Assembly (NCBI GenBank): GCA_022865525.1
Contig: JALHSV010000381.1
Coordinates: 1 to 8,383, forward strand
Origin: Thermodesulfovibrionales bacterium
Lineage (GTDB): Bacteria > Nitrospirota > Thermodesulfovibrionia > Thermodesulfovibrionales > SM23-35
Direction: 5' to 3'
DNA length: 8,383 nucleotides
The translations under genes and the position numbers were made by a program. Positions 1 through 6,479 of the stretch are shown here, in pieces (within the stretch, counting starts at the first letter, position 1; every line of letters begins with the position of its first letter). The notes below the pieces were generated by a model. It did no database searches. It saw only the letters and a program-made list of their open reading frames with translations, and was not told the origin of the DNA.

Positions 1-117
1 CTTGTTCCCGATTACCGGCCTCCTGCCCTCGGCTCTCAACCGCATCGGCATCCGTTCATAACCCAGAGCCTGATAAAACTCCAACGCGTTTTTAATTTCT
101 TGTACTATATTTGCCAT
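1..117 (-). CDS. N-terminal fragment of an unidentified protein, cut by the left edge
   Basis: An open minus-strand frame begins at ATG 117-115 and stays open for 39 codons to the window edge. An in-frame TGA (123-121) lies two codons upstream, so this ATG is the first possible ATG. The peptide begins MANIVQEIKNALEFYQALGY and continues with an Arg-rich, Pro-containing stretch. The amphipathic 'EIKxxLEFYxxLGYExxPxR' start faintly recalls N-termini of family 4 uracil-DNA glycosylases in related bacteria, but none of that family's catalytic or Fe-S motifs are inside the window, so I do not assign a function. No clear Shine-Dalgarno precedes the ATG. It points the same way as nadK, 139 bp away, with a hairpin-rich element between them, so it may be a separate transcription unit. 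Confidence 0.5.
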   Translation of the reverse strand, partial: MANIVQEIKNALEFYQALGYERMPMRLRAEGRRPVIGNK

Positions 118-154
118 CGTTCACATTTAACGATGTATAAGAAATGATTATTAA

Positions 155-231
155 AAAATCTCCCTTTACCCCTCTTTACCAAAGAGGGGTAAAGTCCCTC
201 CCTTTGGTAAAGGGAGGCAAGGAGGGATTTT
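155..231. repeat. Compact palindromic element with two hairpins inside a terminal inverted repeat
   Basis: Hairpin 1 is a perfect 13-bp stem, TTTACCCCTCTTT (165-177) pairing with 181-193 across a 3-nt loop (ACC). Hairpin 2 is a perfect 9-bp stem, CCTCCCTTT (197-205) pairing with 209-217 across the loop GGT. The flanks 155-167 and 219-231 form an imperfect 13-nt inverted repeat (10 of 13 matching; AAAATC.../...GATTTT), so the whole could fold as a three-way junction. The two hairpins share the CTTTACC/GGTAAAG core, as if one were a diverged copy of the other. It sits between the nadK stop and the next minus-strand ORF. Likely identities are a dispersed REP/MITE-like repeat or a transcription attenuator/terminator. 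The structure is seen directly; the repeat-family status is inferred and cannot be tested with one copy. Confidence 0.75.
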
Positions 232-256
232 ACAATCAATGTCTTCATTCTTCTTA

Positions 257-1108
257 TTATCTTTCTCCCCATTTCAACTTTGTCCTCAGGATCTCAAAAT
301 AATCCCTTTCGCACGGAATGAAAAACTGAGCCTTCAACTCTGATTTCTTTACCTGAACGATATCGTTTTGCCGGAGGGAAAACCCGACCTGGCCGTCTAC
401 GGTCAGAAAAACATCTTCATTCATTGATTTCAGGACTATGTCCACGTGTACGCTGTCAGGCAGAACTATCGGTCTGTTCGTGAGTGTATGAGGACATATC
501 GGTGCAAGGACAATACTGCTCAGCGTCGGATACACAATCGGTCCGCCTGCCGAAAGTGCATAGGCCGTTGAACCGGTTGGCGTTGAGACAATCAGGCCGT
601 CTGCCTTGAACGTTGCAACGTAATTATGATCAATATATGTCTCGAGGTCGATTATCCGTGCTAAAGCTCCCTTATTGACTACCACATCGTTGACAACCAG
701 GTATTCTGCTATGCATTCACCGTGTCTGAGGACGCATGCGGTCAGCATCATCCGCTCTTCCACAGGGCATTGTCCGTTCATCACTTTTTCGAGAACCTCA
801 TAAATCTCCTCTTTCTGAACAGCGGTCAGAAAACCGAGTCCGCCGATATTGACGCCGAGTATCGGAAGGCTTTTTTCTCCAACAAGCCGTGCCACGCTCA
901 GCATAGTGCCGTCTCCCCCAAGTACGATAATGAAATCCGTTATTGCCGGAATCTGCGAACGCTGATAACCATCAATATGCAAATCAGATGCGGTCTCATA
1001 GTCCACATAGACTTCACATCCCTTCTTTCTGAGCCACGGCAGAAGGTCTTTCAAGATTTTTAATGACTCACCCTGGCCTGTCTTAGATATTATCCCGATT
1101 TTTTTCAT
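257..1108 (-). CDS. nadK: NAD kinase
   Basis: ATP/polyphosphate-dependent NAD kinase of 283 residues, phosphorylating NAD to NADP in the cytoplasm; usual length for the family. The diagnostic GGDGT motif is at residues 64-68 (VLGGDGTML), followed by the glycine-rich NIGGLGFLT at 87-95, the N-D pair at 140-141 (the NE/D motif, here Asp), and the long signature around 170-183 (DGLIVSTPTGSTAY), then SAGGPIV. A C-terminal DGQ (238-240) fits the family beta-sandwich. The start is ATG 1108, giving the typical MKKIGII beginning of the Rossmann-like N-terminal domain. It overlaps the end of tsaE by 26 nt, so it is probably translated by coupling as the last gene of the nnrDE-pgeF-tsaE-nadK operon. 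Nothing is truncated or unusual. Confidence 0.97.
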   Translation of the reverse strand: MKKIGIISKTGQGESLKILKDLLPWLRKKGCEVYVDYETASDLHIDGYQRSQIPAITDFIIVLGGDGTMLSVARLVGEKSLPILGVNIGGLGFLTAVQKEEIYEVLEKVMNGQCPVEERMMLTACVLRHGECIAEYLVVNDVVVNKGALARIIDLETYIDHNYVATFKADGLIVSTPTGSTAYALSAGGPIVYPTLSSIVLAPICPHTLTNRPIVLPDSVHVDIVLKSMNEDVFLTVDGQVGFSLRQNDIVQVKKSELKAQFFIPCERDYFEILRTKLKWGER

Positions 1109-1553
1109 CCAAACCCTCTATCGTTATTTCTCTGTCATTTTTTCCCGTGTATTGAACGTGTACAGCAATCATGTCTTCCGGTAACCATGCTTCAGCCTTT
1201 TCAGCCCACTCAATGACCGCAATCCTGTCACCACCAATCAGCTCATAGATGCCGATTTCGGTTAATTCTTCAGTTTTTTCTATCCTGTAAAGATCAATAT
1301 GAATAAAAGCAGGAGATGTCTGATACTGCGTAATAATGGTGAAACTTGCACTGGTAATATCTCTTTCATTGATACCGAATGCACGGGCAATGCCTTTTAC
1401 CAGGACTGTCTTTCCTGAACCTAATTCTCCATACAGGCCGACAACATCCCCCGGCTTCAGGCACTGTCCCAAGCGATACCCGATTTCAAATGTTTCATCA
1501 GGACCTTTCGTACTATATTGTTTCATAATGAGGGGCATTTTAAAATATTCCAA
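1083..1553 (-). CDS. tsaE: tRNA threonylcarbamoyladenosine biosynthesis ATPase TsaE
   Basis: A P-loop ATPase of 156 residues that works with TsaD and TsaB to install t6A at position 37 of ANN-decoding tRNAs. Walker A is GELGSGKTV at residues 42-50. Further family marks are SASFTIITQY (68-77, the switch-like segment), HIDLYR (85-90) and IEWAEK (114-119). The best start is TTG at 1553-1551: it has a strong GGGAGGA ribosome site at proper spacing, whereas the in-frame ATGs at residues 6 and 10 are too far from it. The start overlaps the end of pgeF by 14 nt and the 3' end overlaps nadK by 26 nt, which places the gene firmly within the operon. tsaE next to nnrDE is a common bacterial arrangement. 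Identification is firm; the precise start is likely rather than certain. Confidence 0.95.
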   Translation of the reverse strand: MEYFKMPLIMKQYSTKGPDETFEIGYRLGQCLKPGDVVGLYGELGSGKTVLVKGIARAFGINERDITSASFTIITQYQTSPAFIHIDLYRIEKTEELTEIGIYELIGGDRIAVIEWAEKAEAWLPEDMIAVHVQYTGKNDREITIEGLDEKNRDNI

Positions 1554-2229
1554 TAAATCCTCCCTGTCTTCCTGCGTAATCCTTATGATACCGGTACGAA
1601 TGAAAATCTCGGGGATTACAAAAAGTGCATTCGTGCGACCTCCAGATGTTTTTCAGGGGAATACCTGCCGAGAGAGCCTGAAGCATGTTCGCCGAAGAGA
1701 GATCCATGCAAAACTTACCGTCTCTTGGTATTACATAGTCTCCGGGTCCGGTAGCTTTCAAAACAGCATCTTTTACTTCAGTGCCGACAGCATAACAATT
1801 GCCTCTGATGCTTGGCCCGAAAGCCACGTTGATATCGTGAGGATCCGAATCAAACTGTTCGACAAGGAACAGGATAGTCTTCTTCATGATCTGGAGTGAA
1901 GTCCCCCTCCATCCTGCGTGAACAGCGCCTACGACCGAGTTTTTTTTGTCATGGAGCAGCGCAGGAACACAATCAGCCACCTGGACGCCAATCAGGATGC
2001 CCTTAGCCTGAGTGATAACTGCGTCCGCTGTCACCGGTGTACGGTCTGCATTCAGCAACCATACGATATCTGAATGTTTCTGTAAAGGCAAATAAATATC
2101 ATCTTTATCGATAGAAAGGACCTTGCTGATCTTGTCCCGGTCTGCTCCTAATGATTTCCCGGTGAAAAAAGCTTTAACCTGTCCATCGAAAATATCCGGC
2201 CGGATCAGGATATCCATGGCGTTTACCAT
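1540..2229 (-). CDS. pgeF: PgeF/YfiH family (DUF152) multicopper oxidase-like protein
   Basis: A 229-residue member of the YfiH/LACC1 family, once called polyphenol oxidase or laccase domain. Members have been reported as purine nucleoside-acting enzymes, and in E. coli as PgeF, which removes misincorporated amino acids in peptidoglycan synthesis; which role holds here cannot be read from sequence. Metal-site motifs are intact: QKHSDIV with His52, VADCVPALL with Cys87, GAVHAGWRG with His104, GPSIRGNCYAVG at 138-149, and CTFCNPRDFHSYR at 201-213, ending in the typical GR.GGFIGIF tail. The start is ATG 2229, overlapping the nnrDE stop by one base (TAATG), a classic coupling arrangement; a second in-frame ATG four codons on is possible. 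It is the second gene of the operon and full length for the family. Confidence 0.94.
   Translation of the reverse strand: MVNAMDILIRPDIFDGQVKAFFTGKSLGADRDKISKVLSIDKDDIYLPLQKHSDIVWLLNADRTPVTADAVITQAKGILIGVQVADCVPALLHDKKNSVVGAVHAGWRGTSLQIMKKTILFLVEQFDSDPHDINVAFGPSIRGNCYAVGTEVKDAVLKATGPGDYVIPRDGKFCMDLSSANMLQALSAGIPLKNIWRSHECTFCNPRDFHSYRYHKDYAGRQGGFIGIF
1558..1564 (-). promoter_or_regulatory. Ribosome binding site deciding the TTG start of tsaE
   Basis: Read on the minus strand this is GGGAGGA, with the GGAGG core ending 5 nt before TTG 1553. It lies inside the pgeF coding sequence. Its position favours the TTG start over the downstream in-frame ATGs, the nearer of which would leave a spacing of about 20 nt. 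Confidence 0.7.
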
Positions 2230-3782
2230 TACTCCTGCGCTTTCAGCGAATGGAAAGCAGCCGGTATACTCTCAATGATATCTGTTGCTATCAGGGAATG
2301 CTGCCCTTTCTGCGATGCAGCAATATCCCCTGCAAGGCCATGCAGGTAAACGCCGAGAATACATGCATGCAGTGGATCCCTGTTCTGGCCTAAAAAACCC
2401 GAAATCATGCCGGTAAGAACGTCTCCTGTACCGGCAGAAGCCATGCCCGGATTCCCTGTTGCATTAATAAAAGCTCTTCCGTCAGGCGCAGCAATGACTG
2501 TTGGGACACCCTTAAGCACAAGATAGGTATTGGTCTCTTTCGCGAAGGAGAGCGAGGTATTGATCCTGTCCTTTTCAATATCAGAAGTTTCCATACCCGA
2601 ATCATGCAGGAGTTTTGCCAGCTCGCCCGGATGGGGTGTAAGAATGAGAGGAACGTTTGCATGCCGGAGTATTTTTTTCTTTCCTCCGAGAGAATTTATC
2701 CCATCAGCATCGATAACAATCGGGCATGAAGATTCCCTGATGATATCTTGCAGGATTTTTGTTGTATCTTTGCTGACGCCCGTCCCCGGGCCTATAGCCA
2801 ATACGTGAGCTGTCTTATGAATAAAATCGATAATTGCTTGAGATGCCCCGGAGGAGAGCATTCCGTTTCCCTTATCAGGAAGGACCAATGTCATCTCCTC
2901 AGTAAAGCATGACTGGAACACCCCGGCAAGAGACTCCGGAATGCCCACGGTAACTAATCCGGCACCAGTTCGCAAACAGGCCTTGGCCGCCATCCGTGCA
3001 GCTCCTGTCTTTCCCCGTGAACCGGCAACAATAAGTACATGACCGTAATGGCCTTTGTGTGAATACTTGTCTCTCACAGGAATCAGGCTTGATACATATG
3101 CTTTTTCGGGATATTCAATATTCATGTTTGCTGATGTGATCAGCATGTGAGGAAATCCGATATCTTCAACACAGAGTCTCCCTGATAATGCAGCACCGGG
3201 ATACAAAAGGTGCCCTCTTTTCGGTAGACCAAAAGTGACGGTACAGGAGGCCTTAACAGCATTTCCCATGGCCTGTCCATTATCCGATGAAACCCCTGAT
3301 GGGATATCAACGGCAACAACAGGAAGTCCTGTTTTATTGATCAGGCTGATAACATCGGCTATGGCGCCGGTGACAGGTTTGCTCAGGCCTGTACCGAGAA
3401 TCGCATCAATAATTAATGCGTGCCTGCTCAAGATCGACGGATGATGAACGAAAATCTCTTCAATCGGCTGAATCGATACGCCGAACTTTTCTGCCGCTTT
3501 ATACTGAACCTTTGCGTCTCTGCTTAAATCCCCGGGGGCTGATGTCAGGAAAACGTTCACATCCCATCCTTCATTGTGGAGATGTCGTGCAGTAACCAGC
3601 CCGTCACCACCATTGTTTCCGCTTCCTGATATCACGACTATTTTTTTACGTCCAAACAGTTCTTTGATCCTGAGGGAAACAGCGAGCCCTGCCCTTTCCA
3701 TGAGCACGAGACTTGATATACCGAATTCCTGAACGGTCTTCGCATCGATATCCCTCATTTCTTTGGCGGTGACAACTTTCAT
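2229..3782 (-). CDS. nnrDE: Bifunctional NAD(P)HX epimerase / ADP- or ATP-dependent NAD(P)HX dehydratase
   Basis: A fusion of 517 residues, the usual size for YjeF-type two-domain proteins, that repairs hydrated NADH/NADPH: the N-terminal domain epimerises R- to S-NAD(P)HX and the C-terminal kinase-fold domain dehydrates it at the expense of ADP or ATP. N-terminal epimerase marks are NNGGDG (56-61), IIDAILGTG (124-132) and VDIPSGVSSDNG (158-169). C-terminal marks are KGHYGHVLIVAGS (243-255), GPGTG (331-335), VIDADGIN (356-363), LTPHPGE (381-387) and GNPGMASAGTGD (443-454) with the likely catalytic Asp454. The start chosen is ATG 3782 (MKVVTAKEMRDID), the standard family beginning. The frame stays open upstream to 3917, but that stretch has no family similarity and runs into resB. 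It is the first gene of the operon, with no clear Shine-Dalgarno and a strong extended -10 directly upstream. Confidence 0.96.
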   Translation of the reverse strand: MKVVTAKEMRDIDAKTVQEFGISSLVLMERAGLAVSLRIKELFGRKKIVVISGSGNNGGDGLVTARHLHNEGWDVNVFLTSAPGDLSRDAKVQYKAAEKFGVSIQPIEEIFVHHPSILSRHALIIDAILGTGLSKPVTGAIADVISLINKTGLPVVAVDIPSGVSSDNGQAMGNAVKASCTVTFGLPKRGHLLYPGAALSGRLCVEDIGFPHMLITSANMNIEYPEKAYVSSLIPVRDKYSHKGHYGHVLIVAGSRGKTGAARMAAKACLRTGAGLVTVGIPESLAGVFQSCFTEEMTLVLPDKGNGMLSSGASQAIIDFIHKTAHVLAIGPGTGVSKDTTKILQDIIRESSCPIVIDADGINSLGGKKKILRHANVPLILTPHPGELAKLLHDSGMETSDIEKDRINTSLSFAKETNTYLVLKGVPTVIAAPDGRAFINATGNPGMASAGTGDVLTGMISGFLGQNRDPLHACILGVYLHGLAGDIAASQKGQHSLIATDIIESIPAAFHSLKAQE

Positions 3783-3789
3783 ACTACAA

Positions 3790-3798
3790 ATTATAGCA
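3790..3798 (-). promoter_or_regulatory. Extended -10 promoter for the nnrDE operon
   Basis: The minus strand reads TGCTATAAT, a perfect extended -10 (TGnTATAAT). The -35 region is poor (best candidate TTATGA, about 19 nt upstream), as is usual when the extended element is present. Only 7 nt separate the hexamer from ATG 3782, so transcription would start at or one or two bases before the A of the start codon, implying a leaderless message. The motif is seen directly; activity is inferred. Confidence 0.5.
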
Positions 3799-3838
3799 TC
3801 ACTTTTATAATTAATCATAATGTGTCCGTGAAAACTCC

Positions 3839-3868
3839 TTGTCTTATTTATCTCAATAATTCTAAAAT
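3839..3868 (+). promoter_or_regulatory. Putative sigma70-type promoter for resB-ccsA
   Basis: TTGTCT (3839-3844, 4 of 6 to the -35 consensus) and TAAAAT (3863-3868, 5 of 6 to the -10 consensus) are separated by 18 nt. Transcription would begin near 3875, just ahead of the resB ribosome site. It faces away from the nnrDE promoter within the same 110-bp divergent region. AT-rich DNA gives such matches by chance fairly often. Confidence 0.4.
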
Positions 3869-3878
3869 AACTATCTTT

Positions 3879-3884
3879 AAAGGA
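3879..3884 (+). promoter_or_regulatory. Ribosome binding site supporting the TTG start of resB
   Basis: AAAGGA lies 8 nt upstream of TTG 3893. There is no in-frame ATG near the N-terminus, and the first transmembrane segment begins only about 20 residues after the TTG, so this site supports the non-ATG start. Confidence 0.5.
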
Positions 3885-3892
3885 TACCGTGC

Positions 3893-5329
3893 TTGGAACA
3901 GCAAAAAAACAATACAATTGCAGATAAAATCTGGGATTTCTTATCTTCAGTCAAGCTTGCTATCGTCATTTTTGCTCTGATTTCCCTTACTTCTATTATT
4001 GGAACCATCCTGGAACAGAAAGGGGACCCGGAAAGGAACCTTGAGATCCTGACCAGGCTTTTCGGCAAGTTTCTTGCACCGACCCTCTTTACGGTGTCTG
4101 AAAAACTCGGTTTTATGGATATGTACCATTCGTGGTGGTTCACGGGATTGTTGGTTCTGTTTTCCGTAAATCTTGTCATCTGTTCTCTCGACAGGTTGCC
4201 AAGGATATGGAAACTCGTCCATGAGCCAATCGGCCCCCTGCCTGAGGAAAACCTCAGGAAATTTGTTATCAGCAGAGAGATTACGATCAAAGGCAAACCG
4301 GATACCGTAAAGGATACCGTTGCTTCCGCACTCAGGAAGGCACGGTTTCATGCCGGTGAGGTTCAGGAAGAAAAAGACTGGATGTTCTATGCCCAGCGAG
4401 GCAAATACAGCAGGCTTGGTGTATTTATAACGCATTTCAGTATTCTCATCATATTGATCGGTGCCATGATCGGAATCCGTTTCGGATTCAAGGGATATCT
4501 GAACCTTCCAGAAGGAGATGTTTCAAATGTTGCTTTATCGGGCACCGACAGGGAAGTGCCTTTTGGTTTTGAGATACGCTGTGATAATTTCAACGTTGAT
4601 TTTTACGGCAGGTCAGACATGCCGAAGGAATACAGAAGCTGGCTCACCGTTATCAAAAATGGCAGGGAAATTCTCAGAAAGTCGATCGCAGTCAACGATC
4701 CCCTCACCTACGAGGGAATCACATTTTATCAGTCCAGCTATGGCATTGTACCCGGCAGTCTCGGTCAGGGCATATTTGTATTCAACACGATCTCACGGGA
4801 CGGAAAGAGCACAACAGTCAACCCGAGACTTGGAGAGTCTTTTCAGGTATCCGGAACCGCCCTCACCGCAAAAATCATTGACTTCAGTCCTGCACTGAGG
4901 ATCGATGAGCATGGACATGCCGCTACCTATGCAAACCAGATGAGTAATCCTGCGGTTTTCATTGAATTTTCCGAGGGTGGGAAAAATCCTTTCTCCGGCT
5001 GGATACTCAAAAGACATCCCGAAACATGGCAACTTCCTGACGGAAGCAGGGTTGAGTTTATTGATTACTGGGGAGTAGAGTTCACCGGTCTTCAGGTGAG
5101 AAAAGATCCCGGCGTGTGGGTTGTATACTTTGGGTGCATCTCCATGAGTTTAGGCCTTTTCATAGCATTCTTCATGAGCCACCGGAGGCTGTGGATTAAA
5201 GTAGTCGAAGAGAAAAATACGTCACGGGTAATTATCGGGGCGACCGCAAATAAAAACAGGGCTGCGTTTGAGCGCAAGATAGACAAAATACTCTCCATCC
5301 TCGGGAAACAACAGGAAGGAGGAAAATAG
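3893..5329 (+). CDS. resB: Cytochrome c biogenesis protein ResB (Ccs1)
   Basis: The 478-residue ResB/Ccs1 subunit of the System II cytochrome c synthetase, which moves haem across the inner membrane and joins it to apocytochromes on the outer face together with ResC/CcsA. Three N-terminal membrane helices are visible at about 20-40, 82-99 and 174-196, then a large extracytoplasmic domain (about 200-403), then a fourth helix at about 406-428 and a basic cytoplasmic tail. Family marks are THFS with His181, NDPLTYEGITFYQSSYG (268-284), LQVRKDPGVWVVYFGC (400-415) and SHRRLW after the last helix. The start is TTG 3893 with AAAGGA upstream. It directly precedes ccsA with no gap. Thioredoxin-like ResA or CcdA partners are not in the window. 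Confidence 0.95.
   Translation: MEQQKNNTIADKIWDFLSSVKLAIVIFALISLTSIIGTILEQKGDPERNLEILTRLFGKFLAPTLFTVSEKLGFMDMYHSWWFTGLLVLFSVNLVICSLDRLPRIWKLVHEPIGPLPEENLRKFVISREITIKGKPDTVKDTVASALRKARFHAGEVQEEKDWMFYAQRGKYSRLGVFITHFSILIILIGAMIGIRFGFKGYLNLPEGDVSNVALSGTDREVPFGFEIRCDNFNVDFYGRSDMPKEYRSWLTVIKNGREILRKSIAVNDPLTYEGITFYQSSYGIVPGSLGQGIFVFNTISRDGKSTTVNPRLGESFQVSGTALTAKIIDFSPALRIDEHGHAATYANQMSNPAVFIEFSEGGKNPFSGWILKRHPETWQLPDGSRVEFIDYWGVEFTGLQVRKDPGVWVVYFGCISMSLGLFIAFFMSHRRLWIKVVEEKNTSRVIIGATANKNRAAFERKIDKILSILGKQQEGGK
5316..5322 (+). promoter_or_regulatory. Strong ribosome binding site of ccsA at the end of resB
   Basis: AAGGAGG lies 7 nt before ATG 5330 and inside the last codons of resB. The resB TAG is immediately followed by the ccsA ATG, so the two subunits are likely made in coordinated amounts. 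Confidence 0.75.
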
Positions 5330-6412
5330 ATGGACAGTTCCCTTTTTTTTGGATTATCGACCATGGCTTATATTTCCGCCATGATGGTATATTTCACCTA
5401 TGTGGCATTCAAGAAATCACAGATCGGTGTCATAGCCACAGGAATAACCATAATTGGATTTATATCGCAGACGTTCGCAATAATAATGAGATGGAAGGAA
5501 TTTGCGGATTTAAGCGGTATGGGTTTTCTTCGTTCCGCGCCTCTAACCAACCTTTACGAATCAATGGTATTTTTTGTCTGGTGCCTTATTTTGGGATATC
5601 TTATCATCGAATTCAAGTTTAAAAACCGTTCGTTCGGAGCATTTATTACACCCATCGCGGGGTTGGCATTAGCCTTTATTGATTTGACCGGGGTCTCAAA
5701 AGAGATTCAGCCGCTCGTCCCTGCACTGAAGAGCAACTGGCTTCTTGCACATGTCACGATGAGTTTTATTGCCTACGCTGCATTTTCAATGTCTTTCAGT
5801 ACCGGGCTCATGTACCTGATCACGACGACAGAGAAAAGGAGCGAGTCAGCATATATCTTCTGGACAATTACGTTAGGACTGTTCGCTGTCCTTTTGGTCT
5901 CAATGGGTATCGATTTCTTCACCTTTAAAGTGAAAGTGAGACCGGAGATATTTATTCACAGCTATCTCTTCAGGACCTCATTTCTCCATTCCTCTTCCGT
6001 GATAAACATAATAAGCTATGTTCTGGCCATAGCCGCTCTCGTACTCGTCTGGAGGTACGGTTATATTCTCAGAACCGTGATAACGAAATTCAACGTCACT
6101 CCCGATATGCTCGATGAGATCACCTATAGGAGTATCGCCGTTGGTTTCCCCATTTTCACTCTCGGCGGGCTGATCTTCGGTGCTATTTGGGCTGACCAGG
6201 CATGGGGTGTTTACTGGAGTTGGGATCCGAAGGAGACCTGGTCATTGATCACCTGGTTTATTTATGCATTCTATCTGCATAGCAGGATGATACGGGGGTG
6301 GAAAGGGAAAAAGGTTGCAATCGTTGCGGTTATGGGTTTCATGGCTGTGATATTTACCTATCTCGGCGTTAACCTGCTTCTTTCAGGACTTCATGCGTAC
6401 GGATCAAGATAG
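5330..6412 (+). CDS. ccsA: Cytochrome c biogenesis protein ResC/CcsA (also named CcsB), haem-handling WWD subunit
   Basis: A 360-residue polytopic membrane protein that binds haem and presents it for attachment to apocytochrome c, partner of ResB. The hallmark tryptophan-rich WWD segment WGVYWSWDPKETW is at 292-304, within a longer conserved run to residue 319. About eight hydrophobic helices are visible. Three histidines fit the family haem-ligand pattern: His220 (before the WWD loop), His317 (YLHSR) and His355 (SGLHAYG), spaced 97 and 38 residues, close to the spacing known for CcsA and fused CcsBA proteins. His141 (LLAHV) is also in a conserved-looking helix. The ATG abuts the resB TAG and has a strong AAGGAGG site. 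Full length, with nothing missing. The alternative reading as NrfE/CcmF is ruled out by size and the adjacent resB. Confidence 0.96.
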   Translation: MDSSLFFGLSTMAYISAMMVYFTYVAFKKSQIGVIATGITIIGFISQTFAIIMRWKEFADLSGMGFLRSAPLTNLYESMVFFVWCLILGYLIIEFKFKNRSFGAFITPIAGLALAFIDLTGVSKEIQPLVPALKSNWLLAHVTMSFIAYAAFSMSFSTGLMYLITTTEKRSESAYIFWTITLGLFAVLLVSMGIDFFTFKVKVRPEIFIHSYLFRTSFLHSSSVINIISYVLAIAALVLVWRYGYILRTVITKFNVTPDMLDEITYRSIAVGFPIFTLGGLIFGAIWADQAWGVYWSWDPKETWSLITWFIYAFYLHSRMIRGWKGKKVAIVAVMGFMAVIFTYLGVNLLLSGLHAYGSR

Positions 6413-6436
6413 CCACTTGCATCTTTCTTTTTTTTT
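6402..6436 (+). terminator. Weak terminator-like hairpin with T tract after ccsA
   Basis: GATCAAG (6402-6408) can pair with CTTG(C)ATC (6416-6423) across a 7-nt loop with one bulged C, followed by TTTCTTTTTTTTT (6424-6436). The ccsA stop codon is in the loop. The stem is short and bulged, so at best it is a weak intrinsic terminator; read-through into htpX is likely. Confidence 0.3.
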
Positions 6437-6464
6437 CAGATAGCATAAAAGTAACGCTTAACTG

Positions 6465-6473
6465 AAGGAGGTA
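6465..6473 (+). promoter_or_regulatory. Perfect Shine-Dalgarno of htpX
   Basis: AAGGAGGTA is an extended match to the anti-Shine-Dalgarno sequence, with the GGAGG core ending 8 nt before ATG 6480. It fixes the htpX start and predicts strong translation. No other gene fits the 67-bp gap between ccsA and htpX. Confidence 0.8.
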
Positions 6474-6479
6474 ATAAGA

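Noticed and set aside
722..1063. 113-codon plus-strand open frame antisense to nadK
   Set aside because: Low-complexity His/Ser-rich translation with no domain; nadK motifs occupy the opposite strand throughout.
1336..1899. 187-codon plus-strand open frame across tsaE and pgeF
   Set aside because: It is antisense to two well-supported overlapping genes, with no recognisable domain and no ribosome site of note.
3835..3840. AAGGAG on the minus strand upstream of nnrDE as a ribosome site
   Set aside because: The nearest in-frame ATG (residue 34 of the extended frame) is 16 nt away, too far, and no ATG, GTG or TTG lies at normal spacing.
3783..3917. In-frame N-terminal extension of nnrDE, adding 45 residues and overlapping the resB start
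   Set aside because: The extra residues have no family resemblance, begin with a hydrophobic Phe-rich stretch and cross the divergent promoter region. MKVVTAKEMRDID at 3782 is the typical family start.
3878..4320. 13-mer TAAAGGATACCGT present at 3878-3890 and 4308-4320, with a third GGATACCGT at 4300-4308
   Set aside because: A 13-mer shared pair in 8 kb is expected about once by chance. The inner copies encode a DTVKDTV stretch and no wider similarity flanks them.
3877..4435. Long minus-strand open frames antisense to resB (up to 162 codons)
   Set aside because: They are shadows of resB. They lack family motifs, and the plus-strand frame has an unmistakable ResB sequence.
6417..6446. Possible promoter TTGCAT/TAGCAT (18-nt spacer) before htpX
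   Set aside because: Only 3 of 6 and 4 of 6 consensus matches in a T-rich gap; too weak to list as a feature.
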